Shown here: positions 9,301-22,995 of the stretch, one piece after another
Layout: each line of letters begins with the position of its first letter
Numbering within the stretch: position 1 is the first letter of the stretch
Assembly (NCBI GenBank): GCA_023079485.1
Contig: CM041083.1
Coordinates: forward strand, 177,276,480-177,340,479
Source of the DNA: Archilochus colubris
Taxonomy: Eukaryota; Chordata; Aves; Apodiformes; Trochilidae
DNA length: 64,000 nt
Reading direction: 5' to 3'
The notes under the pieces: model-generated
Databases searched by the model: none
Told to the model about the DNA's origin: nothing
The model's input: only the letters and a program-made list of their open reading frames with translations
Made by a program: the position numbers and the translations under genes

Positions 9301-12300
9301 GATCAGACTCACACAGGTCCAATTAGTAAAGTTAGAGCTAGGCCAGAGTAAAAGTTCCCAAAATACAGGGAGACATCAAGACAACAGCCTCAACTACTTT
9401 GCTTTACAGATATGTTCCTCTCAGGTTGTGCAATTCACTAAAATAGATAGAGGTTCTGCCACAGACTTGAGAAGCCTTTCTTTCATGGAGTGATTATGTC
9501 AGTGGGATTGTATTGATGTCTTTGGTTGCATTGCCTCCTGCCACCTTTTCATATTTGTATACAAGAAAGAAATGCAATTCTACACAGGTATAAAGTTATC
9601 ATTTCCTTGCCATAAACTGAGTGACATGATAACTTGTCTTGTCAGATAGTTTCACAGGGCTATGCATCAGCTGGAAGGCTGAGAATGAAGCAAATATTCA
9701 ACGGTTTTTGTATCTCCCCTCAAACCACAAGGAGATGTAAGTACTGATATGAAATGACACTACATTTTGTTTGGTAAAATATTTTCAGATCAGCCCAAGA
9801 TGGCAGCTATTATGCAAGTAGCAATATCTTCTCTTTCAAATTCTTCATTTTCTTTTTTTTTCTTCTTCTTTCTTTCTATTTTTTTATGCAGAACAATGTG
9901 CTTTGAGCTCAGTCAGTCTTCACTTTAGATAATGATAACAGCACATGAAACTTTCTAAGTGAGATAGGGGTTTGATTTAAGCCCCTCAACATTAGACAGA
10001 AGCCTGAAACATGCATAAACAGAATAACAACATGATACTAGCAGCTGGAGATGGGACAAAGCTGAAGGTAAGGAATCCTTTCTTGCAGTATCTTCTTACA
10101 GTTCTTCACCTTTGAAATTCTTGACCCTTGTTGCAATGACTGTCATACAGCCATAGAGCATCTCCTTTGTCCAGGAGGGTCACTCCTTGGGCCCTAAATT
10201 CCTGAATCTTCCACCATCTGAGCAGTAGCAGTGCAAGATTGCGTTTTTCCTTGACTTAGGGGAAACTTCGAGCAGGCAGGGGTATCCCAGCACAGCTTTT
10301 ACTGGAAATTTTCAAGATTATCAACAGAATTGTTAGTGGAAGAGAAACTAGTAACAAAGCTGGTTGCTGTTCCTTGCCTCAGTTTTCTGATCAGACTTAA
10401 ATGCTCCTTTGTCAATGCTTGTGTGTGGAAGTTACTCAGCTTTCTTTTAGCCAGTGCTCATTGTAATCCATGATGTTTCTTCATGATTCCTCCTAGAAGG
10501 TCACTGCTAGGTTGTGTTGGTCAGGAAAGAGAGAACGCAGAAGACATCTCAGGTTTCATAAATTTTTCTTAAAACCTGAATGATGAGACACACAAAGGAG
10601 AAGTGCTGCTTTAGATACTATTTATCAACTTTTCAAAGCCAGTGATCAATATATCCTTGTGAAACATCACTTCACTTCTTTTGATTAACAGCCAAATTAG
10701 CTTCTAACCTTAGCTTTAAGTAGTCATTTGTTAACTCTGTTTTACCACATTATTTGCATATGGGGAATGTGTGCATTTGGAGAATTTTTTAATATATATA
10801 CTTTATGAACCCTGTTCTGATGTGTCATTGACATCTTGCATCCTGGACACAAAGAGCTGTCAAACTTTTCTTAGTGCAGCTACAATCTCCCGTTGGTGAC
10901 TGGTCCTTAGTTAACTCAAAGACTAATCAGTCAGGATATTGCAGGTTTTATTTTACGCTCATGACTTTCTTTAACCCCAGCTGGCTCTATGGCCAAAAGA
11001 AATCTCCAGCACCTCCATAAAAAAACATGCTCTCATTCTTCTATTCTAAATGTTAGATGCATTTTAAACTTTTTCATTACAGTAGATGGCAGCATCCTTG
11101 TTAGAGGTCCTCAGGTGAGGGGTGGTGATGGTGTTCTGCAAGGTCAGTTTTGTCAGTCTGGGTTTCCTGATTTGATTTTCCCTAGTTTGTCTATGGTCAG
11201 GGGCTGACTTTCACAGTCACAACTTACTTTGCTCTGTAGCTTCTTACAGAGTGTGAAATGTCACCTAAAGGATCTCATGGCTGAGTCCCTGCACTTCAAG
11301 GACTCTCCAAACAGGAATTCCATTACTACACACAGAATCTCCCAGTTATACTGGTATGGTACTAATTAAAATAAAAAGTGAAACCACTTTTCTTGCCCCA
11401 AGAGCTGTACAGCAGCATAACCATCCTCATCCTTAGCTTCCTCAGCCCCAGCATCAAAGTTACTGGTCCTCTGTCTGAAGTCAGCTGGAGGGTCCAATTT
11501 CTTCCCATAACTTCAAAGCATGAAGACTGTCAGGAACCAAAGTGGCTGCAAGGAAGATTCAATGAGCTGTCAGAGGCCCTGGGTGTCTGCTAGCAGAATT
11601 CCCTTGTCTTAGAAAGTCACTGAGCCTTGCTAGGCATTGAAAGATCAGCAGTCCACATTTGTTCCTGAGCCCCACAGAAAGTCATGGAATTTCTTTCCCA
11701 TCTACAGTTCTGGAGGTGAATCGAGCAGGGTATATGCAAGGCATGGTCACTGAATTTATTTGTACTGAGAAAATGATGGGACCTCTAAAGATTATTTTTT
11801 AAATCTCTTGACATTTTGGAATCACAATGGTGAAGCATTTGTGTCCCAGGATAGGGCTATCTTGGTACCTCTGTCATTACAAGACAAATCAGCACACTGC
11901 CGACATTTCCTCGCTCCACAGTGAACCTGAACTCTAAGGATATCTTACAAGGAAAACTGTTCGAGTACCATCACATGAGAATTCAAAACTAGGCTGAACA
12001 GTTCACCAGAGAATATGTGGTAAGAAATAATCATCCTTTGACAAGTGACCTAGACTAGAAGGTGGAGTAGGTTTTTTCAGCTTTTACTTACTATTATTCC
12101 TTGCTGTGTGGTTATTTGGAAAGGCATAAAAGTTCCTACCAATTTAGAGACTGTCTTTTTATATGCAAAACTCATAGTACAAATCTCAGTACGGGGAACT
12201 GCACTTTGTAAATAACATTCTCAAGAGCATTTCTGGAATTCCATTTCTGTCAGGCACCCTTACCAGTATGCAGCCAACATAAATAACAGCTATCCTGATT

Positions 12301-13950
12301 TCTTTTAAATTCTTACTTTGTTCATCGATTTTATTTTGATATTACAGTAAAATGGTACTGTGTGATTTTATTCATTTCTTCATTCATAATTGCCCTTTTT
12401 ATTTTTGAAAATAATGCTTTTTGCTAACTACAATGTGAGATGCATTCAATGTGTTGTGTTATCTAAATTGGAGCAAATATTATAAAGCTCACATAGGGAC
12501 AGAATGTTCTCATTTCTTCAGTTACTCATATTTGAATATAATGTTCAAAAAGACATTTGCACTTGTTCTCCTTTCTTATAATTGGAAACCTTAACAGTGT
12601 TGTTTAAAATAAGAGACATTTGAGTCAACAAGCCTTTCTAAACTTAATTTTCAGCCCTGCGTTTTAGTAATTTTTTTCTGGTTTAGGTTTCATTCTGAAG
12701 AAAAACATGCATCACACAAATGTACATTTTTTCAATGTTCTTGCTAATTTCACAGAGATACTGGCCTAATTATGCCTGCTCAAACACTTCAACTATTGCA
12801 AACATTCTTCAAAGGGATGTGTCTTTTACCAAATTCAGTAGAAACCTCCCCATCAGGGAGCCAGGTCACTGGGCTGGATCTCAAGCCTGCCACCACTTAA
12901 GCACAACCATCAGTCTTCCAAGGGTTATACTTGCAGCTTCAACTTTTTGTCTGCACCAAGGCTGGCCCTGATGGAGCTGGGCATGAAGAAGGATGCATCA
13001 TCTCATGGAGTGATGCTGTGTGTCAACAAAATTCAGAGCTAGTGTAATGTCTTTATCTCCTTGAAACAAAAGAAGAGTATCACCTTGTTGATAAATGGCA
13101 ACCCTAATAAGCATGTTTGCATACAGCTGAAAGGGACCTCCTGGATTGTTGAGCCTGATCAGCTGATATTACAAGCAATTATATTGTATTAGCAGTCCCA
13201 GTAACTTGCTCCCTATCTAACACCTCAAGCAGTATCCCAGCCTGGACTCACAAAGCAAGGCCCTTGGCCCCAGAGCATTTGCTTTCTGCTCATCTGTTGG
13301 TGGAAAGTAGCTGGCACCCCAGATTAATCAGGCTTACCCTGTGCTAGCACAGGAGGTCTCACTGGTCTGAGGATGGCACGATGGAGCCTGGTGGGGCAGC
13401 CTGGGTGGGCTTCCAGATTTTACCAGGCAGTAGCCCTCACACATAAAAGCATAGAAAGGTTCAGGTTTTGAGCAGTATTTTAAACTTACAAATTAGCCCT
13501 TGAATTTGGAAATTAGATATCCTTGGTTTGGAATGAAAATAGAGAAGCTTCCCAGCTCCATCAGGACACTGCTGACCAGGCCACCATTGGCTGCAGAAAC
13601 AGGACAACAAATAGGACCCTCCCCAGCAGGTTCACAGCAATGTCCCTCAGCCTCACAGTGATGTCCCTCCAGGCACACAGCAATGTCCCTCAGGCTCAGT
13701 GTCCCTCCAGGCACACAAGGGACAGGGGTCCTTCCAGGCACACAGCTTCTCCAGGGGTGCTGCCCCACCATCGCTTACAGACTGTCCTGCAGGAACCAAA
13801 GCTCCTCTCTTTGAATCATCTTTTCTGTTTTACTATTCCACCTGAACAGTTCTTGTGCTTTTATAATAGAGATTAATTACAGCAATGTGGTGGGTTTTGA
13901 CAGCAGAAGGTAGCTGCTGTCTGAAAATGCACGAGTTGTAAAATACAGAA
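9301..13950. other. Unique non-coding region
   Basis: No gene or transposon is recognised apart from the possible outer end of the LTR (up to about 9480) and the minisatellite at 13631-13746. The open frames are short and featureless. A CTCF-like core (CAGTAGATGGCAGCA) lies at 11080-11094. A C-T-rich stretch occurs at about 9846-9895. Confidence 0.6.
13631..13746. repeat. Short minisatellite, ~20-23 bp unit, about five copies
   Basis: Variants of CACAGCAATGTCCCTCAGGC and GTGTCCCTCCAGGCACACA follow each other with single-base and length differences. The last copy is interrupted by AAGGGACAGGGGTCCTT. Cysteine-rich open frames on both strands (for example 13771-13493 minus) are by-products of the repeat. 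Confidence 0.8.
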
Positions 13951-14885
13951 AATCATAGAATCAGCCAGGTTGGAAAGGATCTCTGAGATCATCAAGTCCA
14001 ACCCTTGATCCACGGCCACTGTGGTTACCAGACCATGGCACTGAGTGCCATATTCAGCCTCTTCTTAAAACTTCTAGGGACAGAGAATCCACCACCTCCC
14101 TGGGCAGCCCATTCCAGTGCCTGATTACCCTCTCTGTAAATAATTTTTTCCTAATATCTAACCTAAACCTCCCCTGGCAGAGCTTAAGTCTATGCCCTCT
14201 TGTCTTGCTGATAGCTGCCTGGGAGAAGAGACTGACCCGCCCCAGCTACCCCCTCCTTTCAGGGAGTTGTAGAGAGTGATGAGGTCTCCCCTGAGCCTCC
14301 TCTTCTCCAGGCTGAATAACCCCAGCTCCCTCAGCCCTTCCTCACAGGACTTGTGCTGGATCCCTTCACAGCCTCCTTGCTCTTCTCTGGACCTGCTCCA
14401 ACACCTCAATCTCCTTCCTGAATGGAGGGGGCCAGAACTGGACACAGAACTCGAGGTGTGGCCTCACCAGCTCTGAGTACAGGGGCAGAATCTCTTCCTT
14501 GGACCTGCTGGCCACACTGTTCTTGATACAGGCCAGGATGCCATTGGCCTTCTTGGCCACCTGGGCACACTGCTGGCTCATGTTCAGCTTCCTGTCAATC
14601 CAGACTCCCAGGTCCCTCTCTGTCTGGCTGCTCTCAAGCCACTCTGTGCCCAGCCTGTAGTGCTGCATGGGGTTGTTGTGGCCAAAGTGCAGGACCCGGC
14701 ACTTGGCCATGTTGAACCTCATCCCGTTAGAATCAGCCCAACTCTCCAGTCTGTCCAGGTCCCTCTGCAGAGCCCTCCTGCCTTCCAGCTGATCAACACT
14801 CCCCCCCAACTTAGTGTTGTTTGCAAATGTGTTAATTGTGTCTCAATCCCCTCATCTAAATCATCGATGAAGCTATTAAACATGA
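13951..14885 (-). mobile_element. CR1 LINE fragment (3' part, minus strand)
   Basis: The left edge is the reverse complement of the CR1 tail (AATCATAGAATCAGCCAGGTTGGAA...CAAGTCCAACCC). It is followed by the 3' UTR and then the reverse-transcriptase C-terminus on the minus strand. The copy is 5'-truncated near 14885, as most CR1 copies are. It belongs to the same subfamily as the copy at 51037-52205, to which it aligns along its full length, but is more decayed. Confidence 0.95.
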
Positions 14886-14886
14886 A
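14366..14886 (-). pseudogene. CR1 reverse transcriptase C-terminal remnant
   Basis: The minus-strand open frame at 14809-14366 reads [20 protein letters not shown], followed by the family's [20 protein letters not shown] and [13 protein letters not shown] blocks. These lie downstream of the reverse-transcriptase catalytic motif. Just upstream, the usual FADD motif has become FANN. A one-base deletion compared with the 51-kb copy breaks the frame before it. The copy is dead and cannot have catalysed its own movement in this state. Confidence 0.9.
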
Positions 14887-17800
14887 TAATTAATAATATT
14901 AATAATATTAAACATTTCGTGAGCACACAATAAGGAGAAGGACACTGCCAAATTAATGGCTAGAAATGAAGAAATATAGACATCTAAGAAGTGTGGTATT
15001 TGATGTCACAAACTGAAGGGAAATCCAACTGCAGAATAAATATGACACAGCAAGTGGGTTAAGGACATATGTTTATGCATATAGCACACTTATAAGTAGA
15101 AACAACATATATCTGTGTACATTTGAATCTGGAGGTATGCATGGGAAGATTATTTTTTTTCATTCAAGAGTATGGTTCAGAAATGTTCTTAATGAATCAT
15201 TCATTGTAAAATGGTCACAGGAAACATCATACTTGAGGTTCACCCCCAAGTGAAGAGTAGGTTTTTTTCAAGACATGAAATACTGTTGAGCAGCCATGCC
15301 TGGACTGAATGAGAGCATCAGTTTCTTTCTGTTTAATGAATTGAACTGCCCTGCTCTTCATGCATGGGGAGTACAGCCAGCTTGAGACACATTTAAATAA
15401 AACTATACTGGCAGCTGTTTGCCTCAGATGCAAAAAAGTAAGAACAGCCTTCAATGTCCTAGTGGGGTTTATGGCTGCGTATCCTTTTTTAGGTCCCCAA
15501 AAGTTATGTTCTCATTAAATGTCACCTTACAATAATTCTCTAATCTTCTGGCTTCTGCCTTCATTAGTTGTTGAACCAAAGCTAGTAATGGAAAAACAGA
15601 TTGCCTAAATTTACAATAAGTCAATTCCACTCCTTTTATCCACTATGATAAATCAGCCTTTGTTTACAATTGAAAGACCAGTAATTTTGAGCAGAATGAA
15701 GAATGGATGAAAAAATAAATTTAACTCTTGGCACAGGTTGTTATGGGGCCCTGAAGTGAAAACATGGTCAACAAGTAAAATGTAAAAACAAGCTCTGGTA
15801 AAGCCCAGTGAACGGTGCTTCCAAATTGCACTTATTTTAGCCAGTTGAATGTCCAGCATTTACCTCTCACAATGGGATTTGACCCATGAGGAATTCTCTG
15901 TCACAGGCATGGTATTTTTAAAGGAGGGGTAGAATTCAAAAGATCTACATAGACTTCATTTCTGGAAGGTCACTCTTCCTGAGTCAAAGAAAATGAGGGG
16001 ACTGAAATTTTTCAGGATGTAATTAGGGGTCTGAAAGTAAAATCTGGGCTGAAACCAGACACTCTTTTCTGTAAACTGGACCTTGTGGAGTGCTGAGGTA
16101 GGGTGTCCTTCCACCTCTCACTGCCTTTAGATTCCTTTGATGCATCTTTGAGACAGTATCAGGCCAGCACACATCTGCAAATTATTGAAGCATGTATAAA
16201 GCCTACACACACAGAGACACCTACAAACTACCAGTTGTGTTTCTTGGCCCCTTAAAAGCTTCTTGATTTATTTTGACTTGTCCAACCTCTGCAGGTACCC
16301 CCACAGGAGTGCTGCTGCACAGATTAATGGTGCCAACAAGGCTTAATCTACATTGGAAAGATCATTTGGCAGATACTACCTTGGCTATTTCTTTGGCTGC
16401 ATGGAGTAGTTCACTGTTAAGACACTGAAATGGATCCCAAATTCTTTAATATTTAGTGGAAACACTTGAAGAAACACAAAGCAAATACTTGATTAAGAAA
16501 ATTATTATTAAGTCAGTAGTAGATATAAGGTTCTGCATCCCATTCCAAAATAAAATTTCCACAGAGTATCTTTGGAGCAGATAGGAATTCACTCTATGTT
16601 TGTTTATTTGTTTCAATTAGTTTATGCCTTTTAGTCCTCATTTGAAAGCACAGAGAGAAAAAGGCAATGAGTAAGAATGTCATACAGTGCCATTTGCTGG
16701 CTTAGTACAGTGCAGGAAAAGGTCTCACCTTCATAGGCATGTAAAGGGAAGAGGGTGTCAGTGCTGTGTTAGAGAGATGATGGTGAAAACAAATTTATAA
16801 CACTAAGCAGCTTCACTGTGTTTGAAAAATTTAAAAATGAGAAAACATTTAGAAGCTTTTCATAAATGCTTTTTTGTGTCTGTCAAAATACACTGTGATT
16901 CTGTAGAAAGCAGATGATACCTATGAAAAATTTTCTTAAATTTATCAGATTCCAAAGCAACAGATTTCCATATCTTCTGCTACTTAGTTTTTATGTGTAT
17001 ACATATCTAAATACCACCTACACTTTTCCTTTTCTTTTTATTTTCCAACAACAGTGATTTATCTGTACTATTTTAACCACCCTGTAGAAGTCTAGAATAT
17101 TGAGTTAAAAAAAAGGACTCTGTTGGGACACAAGTTCCCTAAGGGACAAATGAAATGAAATATTTTAGCTCATCAAGAAAATACCATGTCAGCCTCCAAA
17201 AAAAGGTCAGTATTTTCACTCGACTGCTCAAAGAAAGTGATTCTAAGGACCTGCTCATGTTCCTTTTGCTTCCCAAGTGAAAGACTGAAAGACAGTTGTA
17301 GTTAGGGCACAGATTTAACTATTGAGGTAAGAAAACTTTAATTAATTTCCTTTGGGGAAAAAAGAAAACCAAAGCAAAAATAAAAACAAAAAAACCCACT
17401 AGCTAATGCTTTTAATTGATTTAAAATGTATTCATTTAAAATTTTTATCTGTCTCTATCTTTGTGTTATGAACTAGACTTCTATATTTTTACATAGGATT
17501 TTTTACCTTGTCACAGACATCAGGAGAATAGGTGAAAACACTGATAAAATGTGTGGTTGATAAAAAATGTAATCTTATTTAGATCACCCATAGAAATCTG
17601 CTGCAAACTCTCTTCCTCCAAACTGCAAAACAACTGATTCCTGGTTTTGATTTTGTAAAATCTCCCCAGGTGAGCCTGTCAGGAATCTACAGCTGAGGCA
17701 CTATGAGAAAATTTTCCTTTCTTCAACCATTTTGCTGTTTCATTTAAACCCTGACTCCTTCAGGGTATTTTACTCTTCAAAACATACAATGAGATCTTTC

Positions 17801-20420
17801 ATTGTACATGGTTTAAGGAGCTATCAGTGTTGCCAGCTGTGCAATTCGTGTTTGACTCATTGGTATTTGGTGTTTTTCTTGAAGTTCCTAAATGCCTTGG
17901 CTGAAGCAATCGAATAAGAGTTTGAGAGACATGAGTCCTTAGCATTTTAGGTTAGAGGAAGAAATCTTTAAAAACTTGACCATCAAAGCAAAACCAGAGC
18001 ATCCAATACTTCTGAAATAGTGAGATTTTAAATCTTCTCTTGACTTTGTAGTAGTTGGCATTAACAAAAGCATTGCAATAATGCATATAATATATAATAA
18101 TAAAATGTTTGCTGAAGATCATAGTTCATTAGCTTCTGATTCAACAATGAAATTTAATTGAAAACTAATAAGCCATGTGCCCATGCAAGGATGCCCTATT
18201 TCTGTGGCTGCAATTTTCCTCATAGTATTACGAGAAAAACACTTGGTTCTCTTTGCCTACCCTGTCTTTATGCTGACATTTGAGATGGTTTGTCTTTATA
18301 AATTATTGCAACAACCCCTTTCCATCAGTCATCATATGTTTTGTTTTTTCATTTAACAATGCTGATTTCTCCTAGCAAGTATTAAATATTCCTTCTTTCC
18401 CCATCTCCTCCCTTAACAAATTTGGAAGAAAACCTTTAGTGCATTTTCTGATTTACAGACCCATTTCAGAATCTGTCCCTTACGTTACCTTGTTTCCCTC
18501 AGTACATCTCTACACTTCAGAAAGAGATCACTCATGAGAAAAATGATTTTGATAAGCTGGGTCTGAAGAAAAAAGGCTGCTGCTCTCCTGCCAAGTGATC
18601 AGTGACTCTTACACCAAATTGCAGCTGCTGGCTCATCTCTCCAAGTGCTCTGTGTCTGCATGCTACTCAGAATGAATCCAAAACTCCTTCCTTCAGCCCT
18701 CTCACAAAGGCTTTCTTAGTGGTTTTGGAGATTTACTTCCTGCTAGCCTATAACAAAGGTGTCTTCAGGAGCACCTACAATTGCTGGGCAGGCTGGAAAT
18801 GCTGCATGTCTGATTTCTGAGATTTTCCTCTCACTGGAAGATTCTGTTCTTTCTCCCTTCTGAGGAATCTTCAGCTTTTTGATTAAGGCAACTTTAAGTC
18901 CTACTTGTGCTCGCAAAGCAGAGAGAAATGTGTCATCTGTCAGGACCCAGCCCTGTAGTCCAAACAACTCTTCCAGTGATAAAACAGAGTTTTTTGTCAA
19001 GATTTCAGTTTATGCTGCATCAAATATTGCAATAATTTATGCTTCTTACCTAAAGCTGTGACTGTAGAACGTTGCAGGGATTCCTAAAGAAAAAAAGGAA
19101 AGTAATTTAAAAGTCTCAAAATCGTGAGTGACACAGTAGAGAAAATAGAAGCAGAAGAAAGCAGGGACAGAAGAATTCATTAAGATCATGACAATAGGTA
19201 AATCAGCATAAAGGCTTAAAACATGCTAACTAACATTTAAAAATAAATGTAAGTTTTGCCAAATAATTAGGAGTTTCGAACTAGGATTATTTGAATAAGT
19301 AATACTAAAGGCAAGTATGACTGATTCTCTGAGTTCATTTTTTTCCAGTAGTCTTACCCCTGTACAAGTGAAAAAAAAACAAAAAAACCCCAAAAAAACC
19401 CAAAACAAACAACAAAAAAAAAAACAAAAAATACAACCAAAACCCCAACAAAACATAAAAAAACCCACAAAACAAACAAAAAAACCACCCCAGCTTCAAA
19501 GCACAGAGGCAGATAGGCAGTATTTAACTATTTGTAAGGCTGAACATAGGTGTGCTCCCCACCACTAACCCAGCACCCCTGAGCTCTTCCCCACCAGGCA
19601 GGTGGTGAGCAGAGTTGGCCTGTGCCTCTCCTGGGAGGAGGTCCTCAGAGTCCCAGGGTTATCATCCTCCACCCACTCTTGATGGCAACAACAATCTGAC
19701 CTGATGAGCTGATGCTTCACAACCAGCCTCACAAGTCTCACCAGCTTCCCTCATGTTTTTCCTTTACTTTTTCACACCTTTCCACACTGATGTTTTTCTC
19801 GTTGAATGCTCCTGATAGTTCTGATCCTATCTCAACCATCCCACTCCTGCCTGCAATTTTACCGTCCTTATCTCCATATGGCCTCTCTCACAGTTTTTTC
19901 TGAGCAGTCCTGGTGGAGGTTATGCAGCTCAAAACTGAGTCATAGGTCTAGGTACAGAGTCAGAGAAATCCTGGGTAGCAGGAGAAAGCCTACAGAAGGG
20001 CTACAGAGTGGTGATTGCAAACAAATGCAATAAATTCCTAAATACATCAATATAAATCCACCATTTCTATCAGTGTAATGTATCATTAGAAAAAATATAA
20101 GTTCCCTGTGAGTTATAGCTTACTCCTGTTAGCTATCCAGTTTCAAAGGATTTTACATGGCAAGTAACCTATGTCTATGACAAGCCACCTGATTTTTCAC
20201 ACGAATGCAGTATATCAAATGGTGCTTCCCTAGGCACCCATAATTCCTAACCTACTGAGAGCTTTAAAGACACAACATCTGTAAGACCAGACCCAAAATG
20301 ACAGAAAAGTATTGAAGGTCATGCAGAATAATTTACCTCAGCTTTGAATTTTTGATAGATGAGAAGGCTCTTACTCACTGGAAATGTTAGGAAGCATTGT
20401 AAGAACAAGTGAGAAACAGA
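14886..20420. other. Unique AT-rich non-coding region
   Basis: No gene or transposon is recognised. The main oddity is an A-rich/C-containing low-complexity stretch at 19369-19493. Other open frames are 60-92 codons with no recognisable motif. Confidence 0.65.
19369..19493. repeat. A-rich low-complexity tract with CCC interruptions
   Basis: About 125 nt consist almost entirely of A with short C runs (AAAAACCCC, AACAAAC and similar). The lysine/proline/glutamine-rich frame on the plus strand and the phenylalanine-rich frame on the minus strand come only from this composition. Confidence 0.9.
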
Positions 20421-20512
20421 AATTTATAGATTCATAAATTTTAATGCCAGAAGAATAATTTAATCTGACCTGCATACCATAGGCCATGAAATTACACCAA
20501 GTAATTGCCACA
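20421..20512 (-). mobile_element. Ancient CR1-type 3' end (minus strand)
   Basis: The plus strand reads ATAGATTCATAAATTTTAAT, then GCCAGAAGAATAATTTAATCTGACC and AGGCCATGAAATTACACCAAG. This matches the reverse complement of a turtle/crocodile-type CR1 tail ('...GGTCAGACTAGATGATC...CTTCTGGCCTTAGAATCTATGAATC') with heavy decay. The family match is from memory. The copy would predate modern birds. Confidence 0.6.
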
Positions 20513-21670
20513 TGAAGCTCATTAATTTTGGCTTATCTCCCTATAGTAACAATTAGCACGTAGCATCAAGAAAGTGTTTTTCAAGAGCAAGGGGGATAAA
20601 AAAAGAAAAAAAGAAATTTGTTAATGCAACCCCATCCACCTCCTTTTTCTATATGTGCTTGGTGGAAGCTTTCCAAAAGCTGTACTGCAGTAAGATTACA
20701 GAGAATAAATGAGTAGTACCTAAGCAGTTTGCACATGACATTGCACTTCTTGAGTATCTAGCAGCTACAGAGAAGAGGATAATAACTTATCTTTATGCAG
20801 CAAGCAAGAAACGTGGAGTTAAAATAAACACAAGGAAAACTAAAGGTGACATAAAGCATTTACACTCAAGAAAGAAATATTCTTAGTAAATGGAAAGTAA
20901 TAAAAAATCTGAAGCATACATTTACCTTCGATAGCTTTTCACTTTAAAAAATGATGATCACGAAAAAAAAATTAGAAAAAAAATCTAGGATATATGGAAA
21001 GCATCTGAAAGGATGAATGCAGTTCTGGAAAACAGCAAAAGCGTTTCATTTGCAGAGAACATTACAGGTTTGGTAGGTGGTTAGCTTTCTGTGACCTATG
21101 CCAGAGCAGGAAAAGGGGATTAAATACAGCAGATGTTGAATAGAAAGCAAGTTAGTACCTGAATATGGGAGCTAAGGAAATCTTGTTTCATATGGATTTG
21201 TCTTGCATGTCCCACATCACATTTGCTCACCTCAAGAGCTTCTCCATATGCCATCTTACTCATAGATTTCCTCAGGGACACAGGTTTTGCCCCATGCTGC
21301 TCCCTGCTTTGTTCCCAGTGCTCCTACACATGGTGTGATGCCCATGGATCCCACAAGGGTTCACTGGCTGGGCAAGAGACAATACAAGGGAGCCCAGGAC
21401 TAAGGACACTCTGACTGCCCATGATTGTTGCCCAGGTGGCTGCTGTTAACCAGAACTAAGTTATGGTCAAATCCTCTGTTCCTCTCACTCAGAAGGAGCA
21501 TTAACAAAGTCAACCTCCTCCACTCAGTCCCTGATTATAGAAAAATTTGTAATATTTAGGAACCTTTGATGCTGCTGCCTATGTTAGCTAATAACAAAAA
21601 AGGAGCGAGAAGAGGAACGGGAAGATAGTGAGATAACATAATCTTACTAACCTTACTTGATTAACCAAAC

Positions 21671-21673
<3 letters not shown>

Positions 21674-21699
<26 letters not shown>
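21674..21699. repeat. Poly(A) homopolymer, 26 nt
   Basis: This is an uninterrupted run of 26 A with no retroposed body recognised alongside. Confidence 0.95.
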
Positions 21700-21702
<3 letters not shown>

Positions 21703-22964
21703 TAGTGATTAGGGGAAAACAAATGAAAAATAACATGTCATCTTCACAGGACTAAACCTCTACACACAGGCTTAATATTCTTAAAAACAAAATGCAAAAG
21801 CCTATTTAACTGAGTCATCAGGATGTCAGCTGCCTAATCAGAGGAAGTAGGGGGTCCCAGTATTTTCCATTACTTTTTGTTTTGATCAAATGTGGGAGGT
21901 CAAAAATTGAATCTAAACATTTTTGTCAGAAACAAGGTCTTTGTGGGTGTCTCATGAAGAGGAAACACACTTATAGGTGTGTCATCCGGAGATTGACGTA
22001 CAGCTACCTGTACACAGGATAATATAGTATGTACCCACCTAGACAGTGAAAGAATATCTAAAGTAAGCTTTGAAATTCATAAGTGTATAAATAGATTAAT
22101 TACATAAATACAATGGCAAAAGCAACCTCTGTTCGAACTAAATCATTGAGACAAATATGCCTGTGATTTTTATTTAAAGTTCCTTATTTGTCTTGACTAA
22201 ATACTACAGAATCTCTTAGTATATAAACTTAGATGAAAAAAATGTTTAAGTAGATAACACTTCTATAAATATAACAAATGTTTCCATAAATGCAACTGCA
22301 TCCTAGTGAAGAATATTTTTCTGTTTTTTCAAGTCTGTCAGCTATAGATACTTGAATAAAATTGAGACAGCATCATTCTAATAAATGACTGTAGGAGATG
22401 CAACTGAAGAGATGGAAAGGAGACAGATCATGAATTATTAATCACCATCATTGCTACAGCATTTTGCAAAAAGATAATGCTTGAGTGCCACCTAGGACAT
22501 GGGACAGAACTGCCCCCTAACTTTGTAAAGCTTGATAGAAGGGCCAGGTCCTATTTCAGTGATGGTGATAAAATCCCAGTGGGCTTTTCACTGATCTCCC
22601 ATTGTCTGGTTGTAAAAGGAGATCCAACCAAAAAATGATCCTGTTTGCAGGGAAGCATTTTACACCTTAAGCTTTTCTTCTAGAAGCAGTTGTTGACCTG
22701 TTGCTGCTTTCTCTCCATGAATGGGCAATAGGAACTTCTCCCTTGCCCTTTCCTTCCTGTTTTTTGGTGCCTCATCAGAAGTTAAGACACCTGCCCACCA
22801 AAAATGCAGCTGAACTTGAGCTGGTTTAGCTTTCATATCTTGCACTGGAGCTGGTCTCTCAGCTTCTGCTGTAGTCAAGGGAGAGATATAACTTTTGTGG
22901 TAGGTTGACATATTTTAGAAAACAAGACAACAACTTTAATTTTCAAACACTAAGCTTAAAGCAT

Positions 22965-22967
<3 letters not shown>

Positions 22968-22994
<27 letters not shown>
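22968..22994. repeat. Poly(T) homopolymer, 27 nt
   Basis: This is an uninterrupted run of 27 T. It lies beyond the 5' end of the 83-codon minus-strand frame at 22911-22660, so it cannot be a poly(A) tail of that frame. Confidence 0.95.

Positions 22995-22995
<1 letters not shown>

Noticed and set aside
13493..13876. Cysteine-rich open frames around 13.5-13.9 kb as a secreted cysteine-rich protein
   Set aside because: The cysteines come from the ~20-bp minisatellite, and frames are open on both strands.
22660..22994. 83-codon minus-strand frame with poly(T) nearby as a processed pseudogene
   Set aside because: The homopolymer is on the 5' side of the frame, so it cannot be its poly(A) tail, and the protein is unrecognised.
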